Source: Methylomonas rosea (GTDB lineage: Bacteria; Pseudomonadota; Gammaproteobacteria; Methylococcales; Methylomonadaceae). Taken from it: a stretch of 52,749 nucleotides of DNA. The notes beneath the pieces are model-generated. The model made no database searches. It saw only the letters and a program-made list of their open reading frames with translations, and was not told where the DNA came from. The DNA lies in NCBI RefSeq assembly GCF_024505055.1, contig NZ_JANIBL010000033.1, forward strand, positions 1-52,749, read 5' to 3'. This document shows, piece after piece, positions 34,490 to 43,615 of this stretch (position 1 is its first letter; every line of letters starts with the position of its first letter). A program made the position numbers and the translations under genes.

Positions 34490-35316
34490 TAGTCGGCTCC
34501 CAGTTGTTTTGACATTTCAATCGAGCGGTCTTTGGCGGCGTGTAAGGCTTTGGCAACCAGTTCGACAAAGCCGTTTTGGACAAACGTTTCTATGGCTTGT
34601 TGAGTGGTACCGCCGGGCGACGTTACTCTGGCGCGCAATTGGGCGGGTGATTCGGACGATTCCAGTGCGATTTTGGCGGCGCCCAGTGCTGTTTGCTGAA
34701 TCAGCAGTCTAGCGGAGCGTTCGTCCAGGCCCAATTCCAGGGCGGCTTTTTCCATTGCTTCCATCAGCAGAAAAAAATAAGCCGGCCCGCTGCCCGATAC
34801 CGCGGTCACGGCGTCGAGTTGGTTTTCGTCGTTTACCCACAAGGCCAAACCGACCGCGCGCAGAATATTTTCGGCTAGATCTTTTTGTTCGTCGTCTACA
34901 TTCGCATTGGCGTGCAATGCTGTTGCGCCGGTTTGCACCAGTGCGGGCGTATTAGGCATACAGCGCACGATAGCGACCTCGCTGCCCAGCCATTTGGATA
35001 GACTTTGCTGGGAAATGCCGGCGGCAATCGATACTACCAGCACATTTTTTTGTTTCAGACAGGGCGCTATTTGCAAAGCAACGTCACGCAGTATTTGCGG
35101 TTTAACTGCCAGCACCACCACTTCGACTTCGTTAATGACTGTCTCATTACTGGCGGTAGTATTAACATGAAGTTGATCGGCGTGAGCCTGCAAAGTGGCG
35201 GGCGCGGTATCCGACACCCAGATCTGCTGCGGTGAATGACCGCTGGCAATCAAGCCGCTGATTAGACTGGTCGCCATGTTGCCGCCACCAATAAAACCGA
35301 TTGTTTTTGTTTTCAT
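34489..35316 (-). CDS. proC: Pyrroline-5-carboxylate reductase
   Basis: 275 residues. Last step of proline synthesis: NAD(P)H reduction of 1-pyrroline-5-carboxylate. The Rossmann site is GFIGGGNMATSLISGL; VVLAVKPQ, CMPNTPALVQTGATAL, SGSGPAYFFLLMEAM and the C-terminal SPGGTTQQAIE are typical. It lies directly upstream of yggT, sharing one base. The upstream gap to murJ is 85 bases. Confidence 0.97.
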   Translation of the reverse strand: MKTKTIGFIGGGNMATSLISGLIASGHSPQQIWVSDTAPATLQAHADQLHVNTTASNETVINEVEVVVLAVKPQILRDVALQIAPCLKQKNVLVVSIAAGISQQSLSKWLGSEVAIVRCMPNTPALVQTGATALHANANVDDEQKDLAENILRAVGLALWVNDENQLDAVTAVSGSGPAYFFLLMEAMEKAALELGLDERSARLLIQQTALGAAKIALESSESPAQLRARVTSPGGTTQQAIETFVQNGFVELVAKALHAAKDRSIEMSKQLGAD

Positions 35317-35401
35317 AGCTTACTGATTATTATGTTGAATCGTTACGGAAACCGCTGTTTGCGGTGCATTCTACATGACAATGGTGGCGCCGCAGAGAAT
35401 C

Positions 35402-36949
35402 TCAAGTCGTTACGGATTTTTGCAAGCCGATATGGCGAGGGCGGATGCCCAACAATACCAGTGCCGAACTGTAAATCAAGATTGCCAAGCCGATTGTCAT
35501 TCCCAGGTGCAGGCCGCGTTGCGAGGCGCTCCAATCCAGCCAAAGCGTGACATCGACAAAATAATACAAGAACGCCGACATAATTGCGTTGGCTGCCACA
35601 ATCCGCAGAATGTATAACAGCCACTGTTCGCTAGGGCGGTAAACTCGAGTTTTTAGCAGCCTAAGCAACAGAAGTAGAGCGTTTAGGTAAGCCGACAGAG
35701 TGGTTGCCAGGGCGATGCCGGCATGCGCGAACGGAAATGCCAAAACTAGACTCAACAAGATATTTGCGACGATGGAATGCATGCCAAAACGCATCGGCGT
35801 TTGCGTGTCCTGGCGCGAGGTGAAGCCTGGAACCAAGATCTTGATTAGCATGAATGCCAATAAACCCAGCGCGTAAGCCATCAGGCTTTTGCCCGCCATC
35901 TGCACATCTTCGCTGCCAAATTCGTTATATTGAAACAGCGTCGATAGCAAGGGTTCGGCCAACAGTGTTAAACCCAAAGTGGCCGGCAAGCCTATCAATA
36001 ATACCAATTTCAGGCCCCAGTCCAACGCCTTGGAAAAGGCCATGGCATCCTCAGCAGCATGATTTTCGGATAATCTGGGTAAAATGACTGTTGCAAGCGC
36101 CACACCCAAAATGCCGAGCGGAAACTCCACCAACCGATCAGAGTAATACAGCCAGGAAACGCTGCCGGAGGTCAAAAACGAGGCGACCAAAGTGCCAAAC
36201 AGCAAATTAACTTGCACCACCGAGACTCCAAAGATTGCCGGAAGCATCTGTTTTAGTATGCGCCGCACTGCCGGGTCTTGATAGCCCCAGCGCGGCCTCG
36301 GCAGTAAACCCAGGCGCAATAGTGCGGGGATTTGAAACAGCAATTGCACCATCCCGGCGCCGAATACTCCCCACGCCAACGCCATAATGGGTTGTGCCAT
36401 TAACGGCGAAACCCAGATCGCTGCGCCTATCATGCAGATATTCAAAAATACCGGGGTCAGGGCCGGAATCGCAAATTTACCGCGGGCGTTCAAAATCGCG
36501 CCGGCGAACGCTACTAACGTAACGAAGAACAAATAGGGGAAGGTGATGCGGAGCATTTGTACAGCCAGTTCGTACTGGCCGCCTTCCCATAGAAAGCCCG
36601 GTGCAAATAGCATGATCAGCAGCGGGGCGGCAATTACGCCTGCCAGCGAAATTAGCATCAATAGGACTGTCAAAGTGCCGGCAGTCCGGTCTATAAACAG
36701 CTGCAATGCTTCGCGGCTGCCTTTTTCGTTATAATCCGTCAGCGTCGGCACAAAAGCTTGGGCGAACGCGCCTTCCATGAACAAGCGGCGTAGGAAGTTC
36801 GGAATTCTGAACGCTACGAAAAAGGCATCGGTGGCCACGTTAACGCCGAAAATGTTGGCAAATAACATGTCTCGTACAAAACCCATGATCCGTGAAACCA
36901 TGGTCATACTGCTAACGATTGCGGTAGATTTAAACAGCTGCTTGCTCAC
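35402..36949 (-). CDS. murJ: Lipid II flippase MurJ
   Basis: 515 residues, a MATE/MOP-type membrane protein with about 14 TM helices that moves lipid II across the inner membrane for peptidoglycan synthesis. The N-terminal SMTMVSRIMGFVRDMLFANIFG and the conserved AFFVAFRIPNFLRRLFMEGAFAQAFVP, with the charged residues needed for transport, are present. It is divergent from rpsT across 102 bases, a gene order widespread in gammaproteobacteria. Confidence 0.96.
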   Translation of the reverse strand: MSKQLFKSTAIVSSMTMVSRIMGFVRDMLFANIFGVNVATDAFFVAFRIPNFLRRLFMEGAFAQAFVPTLTDYNEKGSREALQLFIDRTAGTLTVLLMLISLAGVIAAPLLIMLFAPGFLWEGGQYELAVQMLRITFPYLFFVTLVAFAGAILNARGKFAIPALTPVFLNICMIGAAIWVSPLMAQPIMALAWGVFGAGMVQLLFQIPALLRLGLLPRPRWGYQDPAVRRILKQMLPAIFGVSVVQVNLLFGTLVASFLTSGSVSWLYYSDRLVEFPLGILGVALATVILPRLSENHAAEDAMAFSKALDWGLKLVLLIGLPATLGLTLLAEPLLSTLFQYNEFGSEDVQMAGKSLMAYALGLLAFMLIKILVPGFTSRQDTQTPMRFGMHSIVANILLSLVLAFPFAHAGIALATTLSAYLNALLLLLRLLKTRVYRPSEQWLLYILRIVAANAIMSAFLYYFVDVTLWLDWSASQRGLHLGMTIGLAILIYSSALVLLGIRPRHIGLQKSVTT

Positions 36950-36985
36950 TGCAGGCCTCAGATAGAGTTTATAGGCACTAAAAAT

Positions 36986-37014
36986 TTGACAATCATAGCA
37001 TCCAAAATGATAAT
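36986..37014 (+). promoter_or_regulatory. Sigma-70 promoter for rpsT
   Basis: TTGACA (36986-36991) and GATAAT (37009-37014) are 17 bases apart, a near-consensus housekeeping promoter. Transcription would start near 37021, about 31 bases before the rpsT ATG. This fits a highly expressed ribosomal gene. Confidence 0.85.
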
Positions 37015-37051
37015 ACGCGGTTCCAGATTAACTCAAAAGAACTGATAGACT

Positions 37052-37315
37052 ATGGCTAATTCACCACAAGCTAGAAAAAGAGCGCGTCAGGCTGAGAAAA
37101 GCCGTATTCGCAATGCCGGACAGCGCAGCAACTTACGCACTTTCGTTAAAAAAGTGATCGCCGCTGTTAGAGCAGGCGATAAAGAGCAAGCTCAAGCCGC
37201 GTTTAAAACCGCTGTTCCTGTAATCGATTCGGCTGTTAACAAAGGCCTGATCCACAAAAACAAAGCCGCTCGCAGCAAAAGCAGACTTAACGACAGATTG
37301 CGCGCGATGGCTTGA
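37052..37315 (+). CDS. rpsT: 30S ribosomal protein S20
   Basis: 87 residues. A small basic helical protein binding 16S r[38 protein letters not shown] and the C-terminal [15 protein letters not shown] are typical. It has its own strong promoter and a terminator starting 27 bases after the stop, so it is monocistronic. Confidence 0.98.
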   Translation: MANSPQARKRARQAEKSRIRNAGQRSNLRTFVKKVIAAVRAGDKEQAQAAFKTAVPVIDSAVNKGLIHKNKAARSKSRLNDRLRAMA

Positions 37316-37341
37316 TCTCGACCCAAAGTCGATAGATCAAC

Positions 37342-37377
37342 AAGGCCTATGCAACAGATGTTGCTTGGGCCTTTTTT
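37342..37377 (+). terminator. Terminator of rpsT
   Basis: AAGGCCTATGCAAC (37342-37355) pairs with GTTGCTTGGGCCTT at 12 of 14 positions around a short loop, and six T's end the right side (up to 37377). Confidence 0.9.
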
Positions 37378-37544
37378 ATGCGAGGCGATTTTATCTTGCG
37401 CAGATACCCGATACTTTGGTTCCCAGTCTTTACTTAATCAAAGCTTGTTGGCTTTCTCATGACTTTTTGAGTTAAGTTGCTTGCGGCGCGCGGACAAGCT
37501 GCTAATCTGATAGCTCTCAGCTTATCAGTCCAGAAGGTACTGTC

Positions 37545-38561
37545 ATGAATAACCAAGACCAAGCCAAACTTCGTTGGGGCATTCTCGGTGCTGCCCGTAT
37601 CAACGAGCGCCTGTTGCCGGCGATAGTTGAAGCGTCCAACGCAAAGCTGGTCGGCATAGCCAGCCGCCGGCCCGGAGCCGCAGCGCAAACCCTCGCTCAA
37701 TACGCTCCTTGCCATCCGGAAATACAGAGTTACGATAATCTGGATGCATTGCTAAATGACGAAGATGTGCAGGCTATCTACTTGCCGATGGCCAATCATG
37801 AGCATGCGGAATGGGCTTTACGGGCCATTGAGCACCGTAAGCATGTGCTGTGCGAAAAGCCGATGGCCTTGACGGTAGAGGATATTGACGCGATTGAAAC
37901 AGCCGCGCGCCGCTACCGGGTAACCGTGATGGAAGGTTTTATGTACCACTTCCATCCGCAGCACGCCCGTGTGCTGGAATTGATCCGGTCCGGTTTAATA
38001 GGCGAAATCCGTTCTGTGCGCGCCAGCTACTCATTCATGATGCGTCCGGCCCGGATGTATCGCTTGGCTGAGGATGTTTCGCGCGGCGGAGGGGCGATGT
38101 GGGATATCGGCTGCTATGCGATCCATTCGTTACGCATGTTCTTTCAACAAGCACCACGCACCGTCACTGCGTTATCTAAATATGTCGAAAGCGGTGCCGA
38201 TATTACGACCAGCGGCATTCTGGATTTTGGCGACGGAAAATTCGCGCATTTCGATTTCAGCTTCGAACGCGCTAGACGTTGCGAATATGAAATCGTTGGT
38301 ACCCAAGGCGGAATCAAATGCCACGTCGTCTGGCAGTTGCCAGGGGATGTGCCGGTAATTTCCTGGTGGACCGAAGACGGCCGGCAGTCTGAAGAACGCT
38401 TACCAGTCGCAAATCATTTTCGCTTGGAAGTCGAACATTTCAGCGATTGCGTATTAAACGGCAAAGATCCGGCATTATCGTTCAACGATGCCCGCGACAA
38501 CTGTCGGACCATCGTTGCCGCGCTGCAATCCGCCGCCGAGGGGCGGGTGATCAAAATTTGA
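37545..38561 (+). CDS. Gfo/Idh/MocA family oxidoreductase
   Basis: 338 residues. NAD(P)-dependent sugar or polyol dehydrogenase type. Rossmann motif WGILGAARINERLLPAI; the catalytic lysine lies in HVLCEKPMALT; the MEGFMYHFHPQH segment and GGGAMWDIGCYAIHSLR belong to the C-terminal domain. Members close to this pattern include glucose-fructose oxidoreductase-like and trans-dihydrodiol dehydrogenase-like enzymes. No pathway genes are adjacent, so the substrate cannot be named. The gap upstream is 167 bases after the rpsT terminator; an ankyrin gene follows after 45 bases. Confidence 0.9.
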   Translation: MNNQDQAKLRWGILGAARINERLLPAIVEASNAKLVGIASRRPGAAAQTLAQYAPCHPEIQSYDNLDALLNDEDVQAIYLPMANHEHAEWALRAIEHRKHVLCEKPMALTVEDIDAIETAARRYRVTVMEGFMYHFHPQHARVLELIRSGLIGEIRSVRASYSFMMRPARMYRLAEDVSRGGGAMWDIGCYAIHSLRMFFQQAPRTVTALSKYVESGADITTSGILDFGDGKFAHFDFSFERARRCEYEIVGTQGGIKCHVVWQLPGDVPVISWWTEDGRQSEERLPVANHFRLEVEHFSDCVLNGKDPALSFNDARDNCRTIVAALQSAAEGRVIKI

Positions 38562-38606
38562 TTTCGTAGAGTATCTGGCCGGTGACATAGCTTATTTCTC
38601 GCGGAG

Positions 38607-39017
38607 ATGGATATGATCCTTAATCGGTGTCTTAACAAGTGCCGCTCAGGTGTAGTGGTCGCTTTAATAGTAGCGGCGTCAAGCCTATTTCAAGCCAAAG
38701 TAGCCTTTGCTACAGATTCTGCAAGCGCCAGGAAGGAATTGCAGCAAATGGCCATCGACTACACAGAAACGCAATTCGCAGCATCGGCGGGTGCGGGCGA
38801 TATGCTTGCTGTAAAGCTGTTTCTGGATGCCGGTATGGATGTGAATGCCGGAGGTTCGGCTGCGCTGGGATTGGCCGCCGGTAGAGGGCAGTTGGAAATT
38901 GTCAAGCTATTATTGGCTAACGGCGCCAAGCCGACAGCCAATGCTTTGCAGTTTGCCCGAACTCGAGGGCACAAAGAAATCGAGGATATTTTGGTTCAGG
39001 CCGGGGCGAAGGAGTAG
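38607..39017 (+). CDS. Exported ankyrin-repeat protein
   Basis: 136 residues. A signal peptide (about 11-36, VVVALIVAASSLFQAKVAFA) precedes about three ankyrin repeats: FAASAGAGDMLAVKLFLDAGMDVNAGG, ALGLAAGRGQLEIVKLLLANGAKP and ALQFARTRGHKEIEDILVQAGAK. Periplasmic ankyrin proteins bind partner proteins; one known case supports catalase, but the partner here is unknown. It follows the oxidoreductase by 45 bases and could share its transcript. The gene converges on clpB with a 50-base gap that holds a GC hairpin. Confidence 0.85.
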   Translation: MDMILNRCLNKCRSGVVVALIVAASSLFQAKVAFATDSASARKELQQMAIDYTETQFAASAGAGDMLAVKLFLDAGMDVNAGGSAALGLAAGRGQLEIVKLLLANGAKPTANALQFARTRGHKEIEDILVQAGAKE

Positions 39018-39027
39018 TCGCAGGAAG

Positions 39028-39052
39028 CCGGGTTAGATTGACTCCAACCCGG
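39028..39052. terminator. Hairpin between convergent ankyrin and clpB genes
   Basis: CCGGGTT (39028-39034) pairs with AACCCGG (39046-39052) around an 11-base loop. There is no T-tract, so termination would be weak or Rho-dependent. Confidence 0.4.
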
Positions 39053-39067
39053 GGCTCCGAATTACAT

Positions 39068-41692
39068 TTATTTGCTAAAAGTCAGGCCATCGTTAGCGAC
39101 ATCGATTTTAATCAGATCTCCCGGAATAAAGCGGCCTGACAAAATTTCATTAGCCAGCGGATTTTCCAACTGCCGTTGTATGGCTCGTTTTAACGGGCGC
39201 GCACCATAAACCGGGTCGAAGCCTGCTTCACCAAGTAAATCCAGCGCGGCTTCGCTGACTTGCATACCCATGTCTTTTTCTTGTAAACGTTGGTGTAGCA
39301 ACTCGATCTGTATTTTGCTGATGGCGCGGATTTGACCTTGGCCGAGCGGATGGAAGACCACCGCTTCGTCGACCCGGTTGATGAATTCCGGGCGGAAATG
39401 CTGGCCGACGATTTCCATCACCGCATCTTTCATCTCAACATAATTGTCCTCGGTCGCTTCCGGCGTCATGCCTCCCGCGACACTAGCACGTCCCTGTGCG
39501 TCGCCGACCATTTCCTGAATGACGCTGGAACCCAGGTTCGAAGTCATCACCACCACGGTGTTTTTGAAGTCCACCGTACGGCCCTGTCCATCGGTTAAAC
39601 GGCCGTCATCCAATACTTGCAGCAATACGTTAAATACGTCGTTATGGGCTTTTTCGATCTCATCCAGCAGGATGACCGAATACGGTTTACGGCGCACGGC
39701 TTCGGTCAGATAGCCGCCTTCTTCATAGCCAACATAGCCGGGAGGTGCGCCGATCAAGCGGGCCACCGAATGTTTTTCCATAAATTCGGACATATCGATG
39801 CGCACCATCGCTTCTTCGGTGTCGAACATGAACTCGGCTAAAGCTTTGCATAATTCGGTTTTACCGACGCCAGTCGGGCCCAAGAACAGAAATGAGCCGT
39901 TGGGACGGTTCGGGTCGGACAGGCCGGCGCGGGAGCGGCGGATGGCGTTGCTCACCGCTTTTAGTGCTTCGGTTTGCCCAATCACCCGTTTGCTAAGCTC
40001 TTCTTCCATGCGCAGCAATTTCTCGCGCTCGCCCTCCATCATTTTCGATACTGGGATGCCAGTCCATTTCGAGACCACTTCGGCGATTTCCTCTTCGGTG
40101 ACTCTACTGCGAAGCAAGGTGGTTTCCTGCATCTCCGCTTGCGAAGCCAAATCAAGCTCTTTTTCCAGCTTGGGAATCTCGCCGTATTGCAGTTCGGACA
40201 TGCGTGCGTAGTCCTGGCTGCGGCGGGCCGCTTCCAGTTCCAGACGGGCATGTTCAAGATTCTCTTTTATGGTGGCAGTCCCTTGCAACGCGGCTTTTTC
40301 GGCCTTCCAGATTTCGTCAAGGTCAGAGTATTCTTTCTCCAGATCGGCGATTTCAACCTGCAATATTTCCAGACGTTTTTTCGAAGCCGCGTCGGTTTCG
40401 TTTTTCATGGCCTCGCGCTCTATTTTCAGCTGTATCAATCGGCGGCTGAGTTTATCCATGGCCTCGGGCTTGGAATCCATTTCCATGCGAATTCGACTGG
40501 CGGCTTCATCAATCAAGTCTATGGCTTTGTCCGGTAACTGCCGGTCGGAAATGTAACGGTGCGACAGCACCGCAGCGGAGACAATGGCCGGATCGGTTAT
40601 TTCGACGCGGTGATGAATTTCGTAACGTTCTTTCAAACCGCGCAAGATGGCGATGGTGTCTTCGACGCTAGGCTCGTCGACCAGCACTTTTTGAAAGCGC
40701 CGTTCCAATGCCGCGTCTTTCTCGATGTATTGCCGGTATTCGTCCAGCGTGGTGGCGCCGACGCAATGCAGTTCGCCGCGGGCTAGAGCTGGTTTCAGCA
40801 TGTTGCCGGCGTCCATCGCGCCTTCTGCCTTGCCGGCACCGACCATGGTATGCAATTCGTCGATGAACAAGATGATTTGGCCTTCCTGTTTGGCAACGTC
40901 GTTCAGCACCGCTTTCAGGCGCTCCTCGAATTCGCCTCGAAACTTGGCGCCGGCGATCAGCGCGGCCATATCCAGCGACAGCAACTGCTTACCTTTGATA
41001 CCTTCCGGCACTTCGCCGTTGACGATACGTTGCGCTAGGCCTTCGACGATGGCGGTCTTACCGACGCCGGGTTCGCCGATCAGCACTGGATTATTCTTGG
41101 TGCGGCGTTGCAAGACCTGGATGGTGCGGCGGATTTCGTCGTCGCGGCCAATCACTGGATCGAGTTTGCCTTGCTCGGCGCGTTCGGTCAGGTTGATGGT
41201 GTATTTTTTCAGAGCCTGGCGTTGATCTTCGGCATTGGCGTCATTGACGTTTTGGCCGCCGCGCATGTTTTCTATGGCTTTTTCCACAGCCGATGCGGTG
41301 ACGCCGGCCTGTTTCAGAATTTTTTGCAGGGAACTGCTGGCTTCCAGGGCTGCCAGCAAAAATAATTCGCTGGAAATGAACGCATCTTTACGCTTCTGCG
41401 CCAGTTTGTCGGTCAGGTTCAACATCCGCGACAGCTCGTTGGAGATTTGCACGTCGCCGCCGGACCCGGAGACGCTGGCCAGGCGGTCGATTTCCTTGCT
41501 TAGCTCGTTACGCAACGCGTTGATCTGAATGCCGACCTGCATCAGCAATGGCTTGATGCTGCCGCCTTCCTGATCGATCAGCGCCAACATTACATGCACG
41601 GGCTCTATGAATTGGTGATCCTTGCCCAATGCCATGCTTTGCGCGTCGCTAAGCGCTTGTTGAAATTTACTGGTTAATTTATCCATTCGCAT
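39068..41692 (-). CDS. clpB: ClpB disaggregase
   Basis: 874 residues. Hexameric AAA+ chaperone that, with DnaK, pulls apart aggregates after heat stress. [23 protein letters not shown] begins the Clp N-domain. NBD1 has [13 protein letters not shown] and a DELH Walker B. The M-domain coiled coil (about 405-530) is full length. NBD2 has [26 protein letters not shown] and LDEIEKAH. The start at 41692 fits the family N-terminus. A sigma-32 promoter (41733-41761) lies 41 bases upstream, so heat-shock control is visible in the sequence. Confidence 0.98.
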   Translation of the reverse strand: MRMDKLTSKFQQALSDAQSMALGKDHQFIEPVHVMLALIDQEGGSIKPLLMQVGIQINALRNELSKEIDRLASVSGSGGDVQISNELSRMLNLTDKLAQKRKDAFISSELFLLAALEASSSLQKILKQAGVTASAVEKAIENMRGGQNVNDANAEDQRQALKKYTINLTERAEQGKLDPVIGRDDEIRRTIQVLQRRTKNNPVLIGEPGVGKTAIVEGLAQRIVNGEVPEGIKGKQLLSLDMAALIAGAKFRGEFEERLKAVLNDVAKQEGQIILFIDELHTMVGAGKAEGAMDAGNMLKPALARGELHCVGATTLDEYRQYIEKDAALERRFQKVLVDEPSVEDTIAILRGLKERYEIHHRVEITDPAIVSAAVLSHRYISDRQLPDKAIDLIDEAASRIRMEMDSKPEAMDKLSRRLIQLKIEREAMKNETDAASKKRLEILQVEIADLEKEYSDLDEIWKAEKAALQGTATIKENLEHARLELEAARRSQDYARMSELQYGEIPKLEKELDLASQAEMQETTLLRSRVTEEEIAEVVSKWTGIPVSKMMEGEREKLLRMEEELSKRVIGQTEALKAVSNAIRRSRAGLSDPNRPNGSFLFLGPTGVGKTELCKALAEFMFDTEEAMVRIDMSEFMEKHSVARLIGAPPGYVGYEEGGYLTEAVRRKPYSVILLDEIEKAHNDVFNVLLQVLDDGRLTDGQGRTVDFKNTVVVMTSNLGSSVIQEMVGDAQGRASVAGGMTPEATEDNYVEMKDAVMEIVGQHFRPEFINRVDEAVVFHPLGQGQIRAISKIQIELLHQRLQEKDMGMQVSEAALDLLGEAGFDPVYGARPLKRAIQRQLENPLANEILSGRFIPGDLIKIDVANDGLTFSK

Positions 41693-41732
41693 GCTGCGTA
41701 CCTCATTTGGAATATAAATTGTGTTGCCGCAG

Positions 41733-41761
41733 AGATGGGGCGCTACGTGGCGCTTTTCAAG
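41733..41761 (-). promoter_or_regulatory. Sigma-32 heat-shock promoter of clpB
   Basis: The minus strand reads CTTGAAA (41761-41755), 14 bases, then CCCCATCT (41740-41733), an exact match to the sigma-32 -35 and -10 consensus (CTTGAAA, CCCCATNT). Transcription would start near 41725, giving a leader of about 33 bases before the clpB ATG. Confidence 0.92.
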
Positions 41762-41984
41762 CGAAGACTGACGGATAATTCCACTATTTTTCGGATGAAA
41801 TTATTGCTGTTGATTAGTGGATTAGGATGGACATCGTTGGTAGCCTTGATAAATGTTTCAAAGTACAATGTCGCCGCTCAGATAACAGATGTTGAGGGAT
41901 TATGGCCATTGCTAGTCAGCAGGTCCGGTTGTCAATATTGTCGGTCTGCGTAACCATTAGTTTTATTTTGTAGGAGTTTTAGAA
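41762..41984. other. Region between clpB promoter and csp
   Basis: No credible gene. It includes the probable long 5' leader of the cold-shock gene, ending in a clear ribosome site (AGGAG, about 10 bases before the ATG). A 72-codon open frame from 41735 to 41953 starts inside the clpB promoter and has no family character. Confidence 0.5.
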
Positions 41985-42188
41985 ATGGCAACAGGCACTG
42001 TAAAGTGGTTTAACAATACCAAAGGGTTTGGATTTATCGAGCCTTCCGAAGGCAAGGAAGATGTTTTTGTACATCATTCCGTTATCAAGGGCGAAGGTTT
42101 TAAAACTTTGTCTCCAGGCCAGTCGGTTCAATTCGATATCGAGTCCGGTCCTAAAGGTTTGACTGCCGCGAACGTCCTGCCCAGATAA
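41985..42188 (+). CDS. Cold-shock domain protein
   Basis: 67 residues, a CspA-family single-strand nucleic acid binding protein. The two RNP motifs are present, KGFGFI and DVFVHH, and [10 protein letters not shown] starts the fold. It begins after a good AGGAG and ends 22 bases before a terminator, so it is monocistronic. It lies back to back with heat-shock clpB. Whether it is cold-induced or constitutive cannot be told. Confidence 0.97.
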   Translation: MATGTVKWFNNTKGFGFIEPSEGKEDVFVHHSVIKGEGFKTLSPGQSVQFDIESGPKGLTAANVLPR

Positions 42189-42209
42189 GCGTTAACGGTT
42201 ACGGGTAAA

Positions 42210-42238
42210 AAGGCTCTTGCTTGCAAGGGCCTTTTTTA
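42210..42238 (+). terminator. Terminator of csp
   Basis: AAGGCTCTTG (42210-42219) pairs with CAAGGGCCTT (42224-42233), one mismatch, around CTTG, followed by a T run. Confidence 0.9.
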
Positions 42239-42285
42239 TGCCTGCAACGATATGGAATTTTCGGTTAACGGTAATATAACCAAGC

Positions 42286-42291
42286 TATAAT
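42286..42291 (+). promoter_or_regulatory. Possible -10 element of the membrane cytochrome gene
   Basis: TATAAT, 33 bases before the ATG at 42325. The -35 region (GGTTAACGG area) is weak. Confidence 0.4.
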
Positions 42292-42324
42292 GCAGCCATC
42301 TCCCCCTTTTCGGCGTAACTGACC

Positions 42325-43248
42325 ATGGCACGCGAATTTTCTTCTTTAAAACAAATGGATACCCCTGTCAAAGTGCTGTTTACCGGCTATTTGACTACCG
42401 TGGCAGTCGGCTATCTGATGGCCTTGATCCAAATTCTGTTTACTCACGGTATGGCTGACGGCAAGTTTGGCCTGTCGATAGACGATATTGTCTACAGTTA
42501 TTACGGTAACCGCTCCGGAACGATGTTGGAAACTCAATTAAACGGGGCAATGAAAGAAAACGCTTCAGAGCAGGAACGTTTTGCCATTATCCAATGGGTG
42601 CGTGATGGTGCTGATCAGGATGATTTTGTTGATCGCGGCGTCGATAAAATCATCGAGAATCGTTGCGTGATGTGCCATAACAAAGATGCGTCCATCCCCA
42701 ACTTAAGTGATTTCAAGGTGTTGAAGGAGTACACTAAGGAAGACGAAGGCGCGACGTTTAGTTCGCTGACGCGGGTTTCGCATATTCACTTGTTCGGCAT
42801 CAGTTTTATCTTTATGTTTGTCGGTCTGATTTTCAGTTTTTCGGAAACCAGTACCATCAAGTACAAATGTATCGCGATCGGCATGCCGTATGTGTTTTTG
42901 CTGGTGGATATATTGTCGTGGTGGTTGACGAAGCTTGATCCGATTTTCGCCTGGCTAGTGATTGTGGCTGGTGGTGGTATGGCTGTGTCGTTTGCATTTA
43001 TGTGGACAGTGTCCGTCGCGGAAATGTGGTTGTTTGATAGGGTGTTTCTGGATGCCGACGGTCAGCCTAGACAGCAGTGGAGTACGATAGTCGAAGCCAA
43101 ATTTAAGCAGATTGGCGGAGAGGCTGCGGCTAAAAAGTTCGTTGAGTTACTGAAGCAAGCCGGTGTTTATGCTTGGTCGAAATTTCAGAGCCAAGGTCTG
43201 CCGTTTTTGAAAGATCTGTACGTAAAAATAGCCAAGAAAGACAAATAG
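42325..43248 (+). CDS. Membrane protein with a single CxxCH heme site
   Basis: 307 residues. Four TM helices are likely: about 17-40, 153-172, 182-202 and 206-232. The long loop between TM1 and TM2 (about 42-150) carries C114-VMC117-H118, a c-type heme motif, which would place the loop in the periplasm. H153 and H155 stand at the start of TM2 and could bind a heme or copper. The C-terminal 65 residues are hydrophilic. It has its own promoter region downstream of csp, and the next gene is 112 bases away. I do not recognise the family. A redox or heme-sensing role at the membrane is inferred. Confidence 0.8.
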   Translation: MAREFSSLKQMDTPVKVLFTGYLTTVAVGYLMALIQILFTHGMADGKFGLSIDDIVYSYYGNRSGTMLETQLNGAMKENASEQERFAIIQWVRDGADQDDFVDRGVDKIIENRCVMCHNKDASIPNLSDFKVLKEYTKEDEGATFSSLTRVSHIHLFGISFIFMFVGLIFSFSETSTIKYKCIAIGMPYVFLLVDILSWWLTKLDPIFAWLVIVAGGGMAVSFAFMWTVSVAEMWLFDRVFLDADGQPRQQWSTIVEAKFKQIGGEAAAKKFVELLKQAGVYAWSKFQSQGLPFLKDLYVKIAKKDK

Positions 43249-43360
43249 TTACCTAAGTGTGACTAGGTAGGCAAAACGGTGTTGAGAAGTTAAAGTTCCG
43301 CGCTTGGCAAGCCGATAACCGGAGCGCTATGATGCAAACTCGATTTGCAGGAGGTGTACC

Positions 43361-43615
43361 ATGATTAGCAATGTACTGAATAGCGCAACCACTCTGATCA
43401 GCAATGCTCAGCAAAAAGCCAGTACCGCCGCGCAAACCATCGCGAATTTGCCGGTGCAAGCTCAGGAAGTCGGCGGCTCAAAAGACGTCGGCTCCGCCGA
43501 TTTGTTCAAACCGGTGTTGAGCCTGAAAGAAGCTGAGCTGGAAACCTCGGCTGGCGCCAAAATGATCAAGGTTCATGAAAAAACGGTCGGTTCTCTTCTC
43601 GACGTTATTGCCTAA
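43361..43615 (+). CDS. Small protein with flagellar rod-like C-terminus
   Basis: 84 residues. The ATG at 43361 follows a strong GGAGG, so it is probably translated. The N-terminal half is polar, rich in Ala, Gln and Asn and helical. The C-terminal part (LSLKEAELETSAGAKMIKVHEKTVGSLLDVIA) resembles the C-terminal helix of flagellar rod/hook proteins, which end with a pattern like NAKVI.TADEMLG.LL. No flagellar gene is nearby, so the resemblance may be a coincidence of helix heptads. It overlaps the end of the convergent radical SAM gene by 4 bases. Function is unknown. Confidence 0.7.
   Translation: MISNVLNSATTLISNAQQKASTAAQTIANLPVQAQEVGGSKDVGSADLFKPVLSLKEAELETSAGAKMIKVHEKTVGSLLDVIA

Noticed and set aside
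41735..41953. 72-codon frame upstream of the cold-shock gene
   Set aside because: It starts within the clpB sigma-32 promoter and has no convincing start site; it is more likely leader sequence.
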